Positions 32,376 to 41,685 are shown, counted from the stretch's first letter. The stretch: 64,000 nt of DNA from Betaproteobacteria bacterium (GCA_016703785.1 JADJBM010000011.1:120494-184493); one strand, 5' to 3'. Notes: generated by a model from the sequence alone, not told the origin. A program made the numbers and translations.

Positions 32376-34193
32376 TTACGTGTGGACGGTTTCGTCGTCC
32401 GATTCGCGGAACTGCAGGGCGTGCAGCTTGGCGTAGTGGCCGTTGAGGGCGAGCAATTCGGCGTGGCTGCCGCGCTCGACGATGCGGCCCTGGTCCATGA
32501 CCATGATGGTGTCGGCCTTCTCGATGGTGGACAGGCGGTGGGCGATGACCAGCGTGGTTCGCCCGCGCATGACGCGGTCGAGGGCGGCCTGGATGTGGCG
32601 CTCGGATTCGGTATCGAGCGCGGAAGTGGCTTCGTCGAGGATGAGGATCGGCGCGTCCTTCAACAGCGCGCGGGCGATGGCCAGGCGCTGGCGCTGGCCG
32701 CCGGAGAGCAGCACGCCGTTCTCGCCGACGAGGGTGTCGAAGCCTTCCGGCAGCTGGTCGATGAACTCGCGCGCGAAGGCCGCCTCGGCGGCGCGCTGGA
32801 CATCGGCGCGCGGCGCACCGGCGAGGTCACCGTAGGCGATGTTGTTGGCCACCGTGTCGTTGAACAGCGTCACCTGCTGGGTGACGACGGCGACGTGGCG
32901 GCGCAGGTTGCGCAGGGTGTACTGCTCGACGTCGGTGCCGTCGATGAGGATCTGCCCGGCCTCGTGATGATAAAAGCGCGGGATGAGGTTGGCGAGCGTG
33001 GACTTGCCGCTACCCGAGCGGCCGACCAGCGCCACCATCTGCCCCGGCTCGATGGTGAAACCGATGCCGTCGAGGACGGGCCGCTCGCCGCCCGGATAAC
33101 GGAAGGTGAGGTCGCGCACCTCGAGCCGGCCGCTGACGCGCTCGCGGCTGACCGTACCGGTGTCGGTCTCGGGCGGCGTATCGAGTTGCTCGAAAATGCT
33201 CTCGGCCGCCGCCACGCCCTTCTGGATGGTCGAGCTGACCTCGGAGAGCTGGCGGATCGGCTTGGGCAGCAGCCCGGCCGCGGTGATGTAGGCCACCAGT
33301 TCGCCGGGCGAGGCCTCGCCGCGCAGCCACAGCACGAGGAAGAACAGCACGCCCATGGCGCTGAAGATCAGCAGCTGGAGCGTGGGCGTGTAGACCGCGC
33401 CGGTGCGCACCATGCGCAGGTGCTTGTTCATGTTGTTGCTGCTCGCCTCGCCGAAGCGGCGCTGTTCGTAGGGTTCGCCGCCGAAGCTGCGCACGACGCG
33501 ATGGCCCTGGATGGTCTCGGAGGCGACGTGCGTGACGTCGCCCATCGCCACCTGGATCTTCTTCGCCTGTTTGCGGAACTTGCGGCTGGCGCTCACCACC
33601 AGCAGCGCGATGAACGGCAGCAGGGCCACCATCACCAGCGTCAGGCGCCAGTTCATCCACAGCAGGTAGGCGAAGAGGAAGACCACCGTGAGCCCCTCGC
33701 GGATGACGACCTTGATGGCGTCGGTGGCCGCGCCCGTCACCATGGTGACGTTGAAGGTGATGCGCGAGATGAGGTGGCCGGAGTTGTGCATGTCGAAATA
33801 GCGGTCCGGCAGCGTCAGCAGGCTGTTGAACAGCGCCACGCGCAGGTCGTGCACCACGCCCATCGAAACGCGGGCGAGGAAGTAGTTGCCGAGGTAGGAG
33901 CCGACGCCCTGCCAGGCGGCGATGAGGACGATGAGCAGCGGCACGGCATGCATCATCGGCAGCGCGCCGATCAGCGGCACGCCGGCAAACACCGCGGATG
34001 CCGGATCGGCCAGGCCGTCGACGAAATACTTCATCACCGAGGCCATCATGGGCTGGGCCGAGGCGAAGACGATGAAACCGAGGATGCTCACCGCGAACCA
34101 GCCGACGTACGGCCTGACATAGCCCAGCAGGCGGAAATACAGGCTCAGGCTGGAGGTGACGCTGGTAGGGACGTGCGAATCAGAAGGTGGCAT
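32376..34193 (-). CDS. msbA: Lipid A-core flippase MsbA (ABC exporter)
   Basis: A 605-residue half-transporter that flips lipid A-core across the inner membrane. Six N-terminal helices are followed by an ATPase domain with GRSGSGKSTLANLIPRF (Walker A), LSGGQRQRLAIARAL (signature), ILILDEATSALD (Walker B) and VIAHRLST (H-loop). It faces the LPS-kinase genes, consistent with exporting their products. The start MPPSDSHVPTSV gives the usual length. Confidence 0.94.
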   Translation of the reverse strand: MPPSDSHVPTSVTSSLSLYFRLLGYVRPYVGWFAVSILGFIVFASAQPMMASVMKYFVDGLADPASAVFAGVPLIGALPMMHAVPLLIVLIAAWQGVGSYLGNYFLARVSMGVVHDLRVALFNSLLTLPDRYFDMHNSGHLISRITFNVTMVTGAATDAIKVVIREGLTVVFLFAYLLWMNWRLTLVMVALLPFIALLVVSASRKFRKQAKKIQVAMGDVTHVASETIQGHRVVRSFGGEPYEQRRFGEASSNNMNKHLRMVRTGAVYTPTLQLLIFSAMGVLFFLVLWLRGEASPGELVAYITAAGLLPKPIRQLSEVSSTIQKGVAAAESIFEQLDTPPETDTGTVSRERVSGRLEVRDLTFRYPGGERPVLDGIGFTIEPGQMVALVGRSGSGKSTLANLIPRFYHHEAGQILIDGTDVEQYTLRNLRRHVAVVTQQVTLFNDTVANNIAYGDLAGAPRADVQRAAEAAFAREFIDQLPEGFDTLVGENGVLLSGGQRQRLAIARALLKDAPILILDEATSALDTESERHIQAALDRVMRGRTTLVIAHRLSTIEKADTIMVMDQGRIVERGSHAELLALNGHYAKLHALQFRESDDETVHT

Positions 34194-34321
34194 GAGGCGG
34201 TTGCATGGGGCGCCGCACGGCGGAAAGGATGGCGGAAGTTTAGCACGGGCGGATTACCGTATCCGGCTGGTAAAATGCCGCCAGACTTGCACAACAGCCG
34301 GCCCGCCGACGGTACGTCCCC

Positions 34322-34957
34322 TTGCACCCCTTGCAGACCCTGAAACACGACGACTACCTCACGCTGCGCACCGGCGCCCACGTGATCGAGCGCGACCGCC
34401 ACGGCGACAAGGTGCTGCGGCTGGCCGACGGCAGCTACCTCAAGCTGTTCCGCCGCAAGCGCCTGATTTCCTCCACCGCCTGGTATCCCTATGCGAAGCG
34501 CTTCGCCGACAACGCGCAGGCGCTGGCCGAGCGGAACATTCCCTGCCCCCGCGTGATCGGCCTCTACCGCATTCCGGGCGCGAGCCGGGACGCCGTGCAT
34601 TACCATCCGCTGGCAGGCGGGACGCTGCGCGAGCTGATCCGTGCGAACGCGAATATCGTGGATATCGCGGGCTTGCGCGAGCAGCTCGGCCGCTTTGTCG
34701 CCGGCCTGCATGAGGCCGGCATCTACTTCCGCTCGCTGCATCTGGGCAACATCGTGCTGACGCCGGAAGGAGAACTGGGGTTGATCGACATCGCCGACCT
34801 GCGCGCAGGGCGGGGCCCGCTGCCGCAGCATCGCCGGCGGCGCAACCTGCAGCATCTCCTGCGCGACGAGTCGGACCGCGCCTGGCTGCATGCCGGCGGT
34901 GACACGGCGTTCGACGCCGCCTACCGGCAGCAGACCCTGGAGCGCGCGCAGCGATGA
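34322..34957 (+). CDS. WaaP-like small kinase / toluene-tolerance-type protein
   Basis: About 211 residues with a compact kinase-like fold: SYLKLFRRKRLIS (ATP Lys), NIPCPRVIGLYRIPG, catalytic-type HEAGIYFRSLHLGNIVL and metal LIDIADLR. Small proteins of this type lie next to msbA in other LPS core clusters and some are annotated as toluene tolerance proteins. The usual Asp of the catalytic loop is replaced by Ser/Leu-His, so activity is doubtful. Only TTG codons (34322, 34331) fit as starts; TAAAAT at 34271 may be the -10. Confidence 0.75.
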   Translation: MHPLQTLKHDDYLTLRTGAHVIERDRHGDKVLRLADGSYLKLFRRKRLISSTAWYPYAKRFADNAQALAERNIPCPRVIGLYRIPGASRDAVHYHPLAGGTLRELIRANANIVDIAGLREQLGRFVAGLHEAGIYFRSLHLGNIVLTPEGELGLIDIADLRAGRGPLPQHRRRRNLQHLLRDESDRAWLHAGGDTAFDAAYRQQTLERAQR

Positions 34958-36882
34958 GGCCGGACGCCGCCGATTTCCGCGCCGACATCAACGGCCTGCG
35001 CGCTGTCGCCGTAATCGCCGTCGTGCTGTTCCATTTCGGCGTGGCCGGCTTTTCCGGCGGCTTCGTCGGGGTGGATGTGTTCTTCGTCATCTCCGGCTAC
35101 CTGATGACGCGCATCATCCTCGGGCCGCTCGCCGAGGGCCGCTTCTCGGTGCTGCGCTTCTACCTGGCGCGGGCGCGCCGCATCTTCCCCGCCCTGACCG
35201 TGTTGTGCGTGCTGATGCTGGCCTACGGCTGGTTCACGCTCTCGCCGATCGACTACAAGCTGCTGAGCAAGCATGCCGGCACCAGCCTGCTGTTCCTCTC
35301 CAACCAGGTGTACTGGAAGGAGTCGGGCTACTTCGACGCGGATGCCCACGAGAAATGGCTGCTGCACACCTGGTCGCTTTCCGTCGAATGGCAGTTCTAC
35401 CTGCTCTACCCGTTGATGATCCTCGCCGCGGCGCGCCTGTTCAGACGGCAGGCGGGCATGGCCGGTTTCCTCTGGGCAGTCTTCTTCGCCTCGCTCGCGT
35501 GGTCGGGCTGGCTGGCCTTGGCCAATCCGTCGAAGGCCTTCTTCCTGCTGCCGACGCGCGCCTGGGAAATGCTCGCCGGCGGCCTGATTTACCTTCACCA
35601 GGATGCCTGCGCGCGCCACACGCGGGGGCGACGTTGGGTCGAAGGACTCGGCATCGCCGTCATCGTGCTGTCCAGCCTGCTGTTCAGCCCGAACAGCGCC
35701 TGGCCCGGCCTCAATGCGCTGTTCCCGGTCGTCGGCACCATGCTGGTCCTCGCCAACGGTGCCGGCAATGCCTCCTTTCTCGGCAACGCCGCCCTGCAAG
35801 GCATCGGGCGCTGGTCGTACTCGATCTACCTTTGGCACTGGCCCATCGTCGTATGGCTCTCCCAAAGTCAGTCCCGGCGGGACGGCGCCTGGATCGCCGC
35901 CGGCATGGCGGCTTCGATCGCCCTGGGCTGGCTCTCCTTCCGCCTGGTGGAGAACCCGGCACGCAGCCTCGTCAGCCGCCTGAAGCTCGCGCCAGCCCTG
36001 GCCACTTGCGCGGCGATGGTGCTGCTGCCCTTCGCCGTGGCGGCCGTCCTCCACTTCAATAACGACCAGCTGATGACGCTGCGATTCAAGGATCATCCAC
36101 GCCTGGTCGACGTCAGGGCGCTGGGGGTCTTTCAGGCGCGCTATTTCGGCGAACTCTACAAGCCGCTCTACCGCGAGGGGACCTGCTTCCTGACACCGGA
36201 GAAATCGCATGGCGCCTTCGCGCCGGAATGCGCCGGCCGGCAGGGCGGCATCGTGCTCTGGGGCGATTCCCACGCGGCGCACCTGTGGCCGGGGCTGAAG
36301 GCTGCGGCGGAAACGGGCAGCGCGACGCAATGGACGTCCTCGGGCTGCCCGCCCTTGCTGAACGAGGAATTCGCCAAGCGTCCGCATTGCCGCGCCATCA
36401 ACGACTGGGTGCTTCGCCAGGTGATGGAGACACACCCGAAAGTCGTTCTCCTTGCCGGCGCCTGGATCAAGCACGATGAAGCGACCATCCGCCGCGGGCT
36501 GACGCAAACCCTGGCCCGACTCAATGCCGACCCGGCCTGGCGCCCGCGCATCGTACTGGTCGGCAGCGTGCCGGCCTGGCGCAGGCCGCTGCCTCGGCTG
36601 CTGGCCAGCGATTTCCTGGCCGACTACGAACAGATGCGCTCGCGCAAGGATATGGATCCCGATGCATTCCGCCGCGATGCCCTCATCCGGCAACTGGCTG
36701 GCACGCAGGGGGAATTCTTCTCGCCGATCTCCGTCGCCTGCAACGACGAGGGCTGCCTGCGCTATTTCGAGAAGGACGGTGCCCGCCTCCCCTTTGCCTT
36801 CGACTATGGCCACCTGATCGAGGAAAGCTCGGTGCTCGTCATGTCGGCGCTGTTCCGGCAGTTGCAGGCGGACAAGCCATGA
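34954..36882 (+). CDS. OafA/PatA-type membrane acyltransferase with SGNH domain
   Basis: 642 residues. The N-terminal acyltransferase-3 membrane domain (about 1-350, around ten helices) has INGLRAVAVIAVVLFHFGV, GVDVFFVISGYLM and LHTWSLSVEWQFYLLYP. The C-terminal periplasmic SGNH domain (about 390-642) has GGIVLWGDSHAAHLWPG. Such enzymes O-acetylate LPS O-antigen or other surface glycans. The ATG overlaps the kinase stop (ATGA). Target sugar unknown. Confidence 0.9.
   Translation: MRPDAADFRADINGLRAVAVIAVVLFHFGVAGFSGGFVGVDVFFVISGYLMTRIILGPLAEGRFSVLRFYLARARRIFPALTVLCVLMLAYGWFTLSPIDYKLLSKHAGTSLLFLSNQVYWKESGYFDADAHEKWLLHTWSLSVEWQFYLLYPLMILAAARLFRRQAGMAGFLWAVFFASLAWSGWLALANPSKAFFLLPTRAWEMLAGGLIYLHQDACARHTRGRRWVEGLGIAVIVLSSLLFSPNSAWPGLNALFPVVGTMLVLANGAGNASFLGNAALQGIGRWSYSIYLWHWPIVVWLSQSQSRRDGAWIAAGMAASIALGWLSFRLVENPARSLVSRLKLAPALATCAAMVLLPFAVAAVLHFNNDQLMTLRFKDHPRLVDVRALGVFQARYFGELYKPLYREGTCFLTPEKSHGAFAPECAGRQGGIVLWGDSHAAHLWPGLKAAAETGSATQWTSSGCPPLLNEEFAKRPHCRAINDWVLRQVMETHPKVVLLAGAWIKHDEATIRRGLTQTLARLNADPAWRPRIVLVGSVPAWRRPLPRLLASDFLADYEQMRSRKDMDPDAFRRDALIRQLAGTQGEFFSPISVACNDEGCLRYFEKDGARLPFAFDYGHLIEESSVLVMSALFRQLQADKP
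35864..35887 (+). repeat. Dispersed bipartite motif, copy 10
   Basis: AAAGTCAG, spacer TCCCGGCGGG, ACGGCG. Exact, sense strand, encoding SQSRRDGA in a loop of the acyltransferase membrane domain. Confidence 0.85.
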
Positions 36883-36995
36883 GCGCCCCGCACGGCCGTC
36901 CGAAGGGGCGCCAGCCAATAACCGGAGCCGCGCAGCGGCAAACGCCCGTCACCCCCTCCTCCGGGGAGGGGGTTGGGGGGAGGGTAGTCCAGTGA
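36878..36995 (+). other. Short repeat-derived reading frame bridging two genes
   Basis: A 38-codon frame (MSAPHGRPKGRQPITGAA onward) begins on the acyltransferase stop (ATGA) and ends on the next gene's GTG (GTGA). Its second half is encoded by a GC-rich palindromic repeat (36942-36986). It may be a spacer that keeps ribosomes moving between genes rather than a real protein. Confidence 0.3.
36942..36986 (+). repeat. GC-rich palindromic repeat, second copy
   Basis: ACGCCCGTCACCCCC, then TCCTCCGGGGAGGGGG, TTGGGGGGAGGG. Aligns base for base with 27922-27970 at most positions. Confidence 0.65.
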
Positions 36996-37972
36996 GCACC
37001 CGCCTGCTGTTCGTCTCCAAGGGGGAGGACGCTTCGTCGACGCGCTACCGCGCCCTGCAGTTCTTCCCGCTGTGGCAGGCGGCCGGTTTCGAACCAGCGC
37101 ACGTCACGGCTTCCGGCGGCCTGGGCGCCACGCTCGAGATGCTGCGACAGGCGTCCCGCGCCGACATCGTGATCGTGCTGCGCAAGACTTTTCCTGCGCT
37201 GCTCCTGTGGCTGTTGCGGCGCACGTCGCGCCGGCTGGTGTTCGATTTCGACGACGCCATCTTCTGCAACACGGATGGCACGCCCTCGCGCACGCGCCTG
37301 GCGCGCTTCGCCGCGATGGCGCGCTGCTGCGACCATGTCCTCGCCGGCAACGCCTTCCTCGCCGATCAAGCCGCCGCATTCAACCCGGCGGTGACCCTCA
37401 TTCCGACCTGCATCGATGCCGCGCGCTATGACGTCGTGGCGGACAAGCCGGAGGATACGCTGGACCTGGTATGGATCGGCAGCCATTCGACGCGCAAGTA
37501 CCTGGCGGAGGCGATGCCGTGGCTGAAGGCGGCGGCGGAAACGGTGCCTGGGCTGCGCCTGAAGATCGTCGCCGATTTCGACCTGCCCGGCAGCGGCGTG
37601 GCGACGCTGCCCGTCGCCTGGCACGCCGAGACGGAAGCGCGCGAGCTGGCCGCATCGCACATCGGCATCGCGCCGATGCGCGACGACGACTGGAGCCGCG
37701 GCAAGTGCGCCCTCAAGGTGCTGCAGTACATGGCGGCCGGCCTGCCGGTCGTCTCCTCGAAGGCCGGCGCCAACGCCGAGGCGATTCGCGATGGGGAAGA
37801 CGGCTATCTGGTGTCGTCGCCCGGGGAGTGGGCAGCGCGCATCGAAATGCTGGCGGGTGATGCCGACCTGCGCCGGCGCCTGGGCGAGGCGGGGCGCCGT
37901 CGCGCGGCGGCTGACTATTCCGTCGAGGCGGTGTTCGCCCGGCTGCGCCCGCTGGTCGCCGGGCTCGGCTGA
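36992..37972 (+). CDS. Glycosyltransferase, GT4/GT1-like
   Basis: A 326-residue GT-B transferase. VFDFDDAIFCN and DLVWIGSHSTRKYL mark the two Rossmann domains, and HIGIAPMRDDDWSRGKCALKVLQYMAAGLPVVSS is the nucleotide-sugar region (core GKCALKVLQYMAAGLP). It probably adds a sugar to LPS or another surface glycan; donor unknown. The GTG start overlaps the TGA of the repeat-derived frame upstream. The end overlaps the convergent GT39 gene by 58 bases. Confidence 0.83.
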   Translation: MSTRLLFVSKGEDASSTRYRALQFFPLWQAAGFEPAHVTASGGLGATLEMLRQASRADIVIVLRKTFPALLLWLLRRTSRRLVFDFDDAIFCNTDGTPSRTRLARFAAMARCCDHVLAGNAFLADQAAAFNPAVTLIPTCIDAARYDVVADKPEDTLDLVWIGSHSTRKYLAEAMPWLKAAAETVPGLRLKIVADFDLPGSGVATLPVAWHAETEARELAASHIGIAPMRDDDWSRGKCALKVLQYMAAGLPVVSSKAGANAEAIRDGEDGYLVSSPGEWAARIEMLAGDADLRRRLGEAGRRRAAADYSVEAVFARLRPLVAGLG

Positions 37973-39435
37973 ACCTGCGCCGGCACGGCGACGATGACGG
38001 CGTCGCCGGCCTTGTTGGCGAAGCGCCGCTCGACCTGCAGCCGATTCTCCGCCAGCCACTTCTCCGCGTCGGCATCCTTGCGCGATACTTCGATGGCAAC
38101 CCGGTCCACGCGCTGCCCCGCCAGGGCTTTGGTCAGGGCCGTGCGATCCAGGATGACCGAACCGGATGTCCGCCATCCGGCGTAATGGGCAATGCGCGCA
38201 TTGTCCACGCCGACGCGCGACGGATCGGCCGCATTGGCGCCCAGCCAGCGCCCCGCCTCGACGATGTGCGCCTTGCCTGGGGAAAGGGACACGACGTTCG
38301 CCGCCATGGTCAGCAGCGCCAGCACCAGCATCGGCGCCTTCCAGCGCGGAAAGCGCTGCATCAGCAAGGCCAGTCCGCTCGCCACCAGCGGCACCGCCAG
38401 AAGATTGAGCAGACTGACATAGCGCCCGACGAGGAAGAACTGGTGCGTGACGAAGGCCACCAGCACCAGCACATAAGCGAGGAAGGCCCAGGGCAGCGGT
38501 TGCCAGGGTGACAGCACGTTGCGTCCCGGAGAAACCGCGCACCGGTAAGCCAGCGGGACGACAAACACGCCGGTCATCTTGAGAAATTTCATCGGGATGA
38601 CTGAGAGCAAGCCAAAGAAAAGGATGTAGCCGGCCTCTTCGCGCGAATACTTGTACTTGAACACGGCCTCCGACATCCTGCCGGCCGCTTCGTGGATGAT
38701 CTGCAGTGCGCGCAGCGGATTCGCGGCTTCGAGGTAATAGGCCATCCGGTTCGGCAAGTCGATCCATCCGCTGCCGAAGAGCGCGGCGGCCAGCATCGCA
38801 CCCGCCAGGGGCAGGCTGCCGATCAGGAGCGCGCGCCGCATCCTGTGCCCGGCCGGCGCGCCGAATGCCTGCCACAGCATCAGCGCCGGATAGAAGGCGA
38901 TTGCCTCGAGACGGAACAGCGCCGCTACGGCCAACGCGGCCTGGCAGAGAACCGCTTCCCGCCATCGTTGCGTGTCGCTCCAGCGCATCGCCAGCCAGAA
39001 ACCCAGCAGGCTGAAGAACCAGAAGCCGTATTCGCGCAGGATCTCGTTGCGGTACTGGTTGTAGGCCGGCATGGCGAGGACGACGAGACAGGCCAGCCAG
39101 GCGGCTTCCGGCAGGCGGCGTCGCGTGATGCCGGTCAGCAACGCGCAGGTGCCCGCCAGAAAGAGCGCATTGAGCATCTGCGCCGTGGTCTCCAGGCTGA
39201 CTTTCGTGACGAAAGACAGTGCCGTAATCAGCATGGGCAGGAAAGGCCATTCGCCGGCCTTCCATCCGGCAAGCCAACCGTCTTCGAGGAACGCGCGCGC
39301 CGTCTCCAGGTAGTAGATGCCGTCGCGGTTGACGAGATGTCCCTGCGCGGCGACGAAGGAGAGCAGCAGGCTGGCGAGGAAAGCCGTACGCACGGGGCCG
39401 AATGCTTGCGCCCAGGCCGCCATTCTCGCCATCAT
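37915..39435 (-). CDS. GT39-like polytopic glycosyltransferase, first copy
   Basis: A 506-residue membrane protein with about ten helices and a C-terminal soluble tail. The first periplasmic loop has VNRDGIYYLETARAFLEDGW, where RDG-YY replaces the Asp/Glu motif of ArnT/PMT enzymes. It likely uses a polyprenyl-phosphate sugar made by the GT2 enzyme at 41682. The start MMARMAAW has a strong GGAGGGAA just upstream. It overlaps the end of the next GT39 gene by four bases. Confidence 0.8.
   Translation of the reverse strand: MMARMAAWAQAFGPVRTAFLASLLLSFVAAQGHLVNRDGIYYLETARAFLEDGWLAGWKAGEWPFLPMLITALSFVTKVSLETTAQMLNALFLAGTCALLTGITRRRLPEAAWLACLVVLAMPAYNQYRNEILREYGFWFFSLLGFWLAMRWSDTQRWREAVLCQAALAVAALFRLEAIAFYPALMLWQAFGAPAGHRMRRALLIGSLPLAGAMLAAALFGSGWIDLPNRMAYYLEAANPLRALQIIHEAAGRMSEAVFKYKYSREEAGYILFFGLLSVIPMKFLKMTGVFVVPLAYRCAVSPGRNVLSPWQPLPWAFLAYVLVLVAFVTHQFFLVGRYVSLLNLLAVPLVASGLALLMQRFPRWKAPMLVLALLTMAANVVSLSPGKAHIVEAGRWLGANAADPSRVGVDNARIAHYAGWRTSGSVILDRTALTKALAGQRVDRVAIEVSRKDADAEKWLAENRLQVERRFANKAGDAVIVAVPAQVQPSPATSGRSRANTASTE
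39181..39204 (-). repeat. Dispersed bipartite motif, copy 11
   Basis: Minus strand: AAAGTCAG, spacer CCTGGAGACC, ACGGCG. Exact, sense to the GT39 gene, encoding TKVSLETTAQ. Confidence 0.85.
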
Positions 39436-40883
39436 GGTTCCCTCCCTTCTGATCTCATCCCGCCCCCAGTCCCCTGCCCCGCGGCATTGGCAAAAACGCT
39501 CACCGCCGGCTTGTCGCCCGTCGCGGGCCAGCGGAAGACCTCCCGCAATGGCGGCCCGTCCGCACCGAACAGCCTGGGAAAATCCTTGGGCGACTCCACG
39601 GCCAGCAGAACCGGCGCCTCGCCGCCGGCCAGGCGCAAGGCTTCCGCCTCGACGATCCAGGTCCGAAAGGTTCCCAGTTCCAGCTGCAGCGTGGCGGGCG
39701 TATCCAGGTGGTGCATCTGTTTCACATCGAGGCCGCTTGCCGCCAACGCACGGGCGGCTCGTACAGCCGTCATGGTGTAGCGCACCTCCTCGCTCTGCTG
39801 CTCGGCCTTGAGATAATAGGTCCATCCGGCCGCGCCGAGGAAGACTAATGATAGTCCGGTGAGGACGGCAACCGTCCATCGTCCCCCGATGCGGCTGCTC
39901 ACGGCCGCCATCTCGCGCCCGGCCAGCAGCGCCGCCGCCGGCCACAGCGGCAGCAGCAGGTCGCCGCGATGGTGCGAGGCGAGCGAGAACAGGACGATGC
40001 CGCCGACGATCCAGCAGAAGAGGAAGCGTTCGAAGCGGCGTTCAGCCGCGTCCGCTGCCGGCCGGCGAACCACCCGCCACAGGGCGTAGGCGGCAAACAG
40101 GCTGAATGGCAAAAAGCGCAGGATGAAATACAGGGTCGGCTTGTGCAGGTTCTGCCCCGGGTAGCCGCTCTTGCCCATGCCGGTGGCTTGCCCGACGAGT
40201 TCCTGGAAGAACAGCTTGTCGACGAGCGGCTGGCCGGCCGAGAGAAGGGCCGGCACGAGCCAGCCCAGCACGAGGAGCAGGAAGAGCGCGATGCCGGCCC
40301 AATGGCTGCCATGCAACGGTGGCGCAGTCGGATCGCTGCGGCGCTCCCAGACCCAGGCTAGCAGCCCCATGCCGGCGAGCGCCAGGCCGAGCGGCCCCTT
40401 GATCAGGGTCGCCGCACCGGCGGCCAACCAGAACGGCACCCAGCCGCCGCCCCGCTCCCAGGCGCGATGCGCCGCAAGGCCGGCCAGCGCGACCGCCAGC
40501 GCGAAGAGGGCGTCCGTGCGCACCAGGGCGACATGCTTGGACATCATCGGTGCCAGCACGACGGCGAATCCCGCCAACCCGCCCGCGAGAATACCGAAGC
40601 GCCGCCGGCCGACGTGGAAGACGAGCAAGGCCATCGCCAGCACGGCGAGCATGGAAGGGAGCGTAAGGGTCAGGCGGTTGATGCCGCCGATCTCGGCGAA
40701 AGCCGCCGTGATCCAGGTGTGCAGCGGCGGCTTGGACATGATGCGCCCGCGGATGTCCTGCTGCACCAGCCAGTGGCCATCCCGGACCACGTCCATGACG
40801 TAGCCGACGTTGCGGTCCTGCGCGTCGGCTTCGAGGTTCGATGGGCCGGCGAGGCGCACGGCATAGAACGCCAGCACCAGCAC
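39432..40883 (-). CDS. ArnT-like GT39 membrane glycosyltransferase, second copy (start disturbed)
   Basis: About 483 residues plus a lost N-terminus. The ArnT pattern is clear: SNLEADAQDRNVGYVMDVV, RGRIMSKPPLHTWITAAF and SHHRGDLLLPLWPAAALLA. ArnT-type enzymes move a sugar from a polyprenyl carrier to lipid A or another acceptor. The natural N-terminus WKRPLVWGALFTV continues upstream of 40883 but has no in-frame start. One more G in the G5 run at 40924-40928 would join it to the ATG at 40930 that overlaps the upstream stop. Confidence 0.83.
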   Translation of the reverse strand: MLVLAFYAVRLAGPSNLEADAQDRNVGYVMDVVRDGHWLVQQDIRGRIMSKPPLHTWITAAFAEIGGINRLTLTLPSMLAVLAMALLVFHVGRRRFGILAGGLAGFAVVLAPMMSKHVALVRTDALFALAVALAGLAAHRAWERGGGWVPFWLAAGAATLIKGPLGLALAGMGLLAWVWERRSDPTAPPLHGSHWAGIALFLLLVLGWLVPALLSAGQPLVDKLFFQELVGQATGMGKSGYPGQNLHKPTLYFILRFLPFSLFAAYALWRVVRRPAADAAERRFERFLFCWIVGGIVLFSLASHHRGDLLLPLWPAAALLAGREMAAVSSRIGGRWTVAVLTGLSLVFLGAAGWTYYLKAEQQSEEVRYTMTAVRAARALAASGLDVKQMHHLDTPATLQLELGTFRTWIVEAEALRLAGGEAPVLLAVESPKDFPRLFGADGPPLREVFRWPATGDKPAVSVFANAAGQGTGGGMRSEGREP

Positions 40884-40929
40884 CGTAAACAGGGCGCCCC
40901 AGACAAGCGGCCGTTTCCAGACGCCCCCA

Positions 40930-41685
40930 TCAGCGCTCCTGCGCGTTGCCGCCCTGCCTGCGCCAGCGCCACAGCAGGAAGGCGCCGATCGTCAGCACGA
41001 GGCCGGCTGCGACCAGCTTGCCGAGGCCTTCCGTCGCCCCTTCGTCGACCACGCCGCTGCCGATCAGCGCCGCGATCACGCCCTGCGGCAGATAGCCGAT
41101 GAAGGTGCCCAGCACGAACACGCGCGCCCTCACCTTGCTCAGGGCCAGGCCGCTGTTGATCATGACGCTGGTCAGCGGCAGCTGGCGGATCAGCACGACC
41201 GCCTTCACCGAAGAGCGTACGCGGAAGGTCTTGCCGAAGAGGCGATGGCTGCCGAAGCGGCGCTCCAGCCAGCCGCGCCCGCCGTGGCGCACCGCCCAGA
41301 AGGTCAGGTAGGAGCCGATGACGGCGCCGACCTGTGCCAGCAGCAGGCCCTGCCAGAAGCCGAAGGCGAGGCCGCCGAGGACATAGAAGATCAGCCGCGG
41401 CGTGCCCAGCGCCACCAGTCCCGTCACCAGGGCGGTGTAGGTGGCCTCGGCCCAGAAATCGTCGCCCGCAAGGATGGTGCGCAGCTTCTGGATGTCGCGG
41501 GTGATTTCGCCGATCGGCGTGAAGTAGAAGAGGATGAAGATTGCCGCCGCTACGCCGAGCAGGACCAGCAGGCGGCGCAGCTCCTTGGAAAAACCGGGCG
41601 CCACCGACGCCAGTTCGATGTCGTCCTCGGGGCCTTCGGGAAGCGCGCCGTCCTGCCCGGCGGGATCCCCGGCCGGCGGGTTCAT
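40930..41685 (-). CDS. TVP38/TMEM64 (DedA-superfamily) membrane protein
   Basis: 251 residues. After a 30-residue acidic cytosolic lead come about six helices with the family signature TPRLIFYVLGGLAFGFWQG and RQLPLTSVMINSGLALSKV. DedA/TVP38 proteins are linked to polyprenyl-phosphate or phospholipid flipping. Placement between an ArnC-like transferase and two ArnT-like enzymes fits recycling or flipping of the lipid-linked sugar. Starts inside the GT2 stop (ATGA). Confidence 0.87.
   Translation of the reverse strand: MNPPAGDPAGQDGALPEGPEDDIELASVAPGFSKELRRLLVLLGVAAAIFILFYFTPIGEITRDIQKLRTILAGDDFWAEATYTALVTGLVALGTPRLIFYVLGGLAFGFWQGLLLAQVGAVIGSYLTFWAVRHGGRGWLERRFGSHRLFGKTFRVRSSVKAVVLIRQLPLTSVMINSGLALSKVRARVFVLGTFIGYLPQGVIAALIGSGVVDEGATEGLGKLVAAGLVLTIGAFLLWRWRRQGGNAQER

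Noticed and set aside
32382..34343. 653-codon plus-strand frame opposite msbA
   Set aside because: Antisense of a textbook ABC exporter; no recognisable fold.
38692..39780. Plus-strand frame opposite the GT39 genes
   Set aside because: No homology, Arg/Gln-rich shadow; the membrane proteins on the minus strand explain the region.
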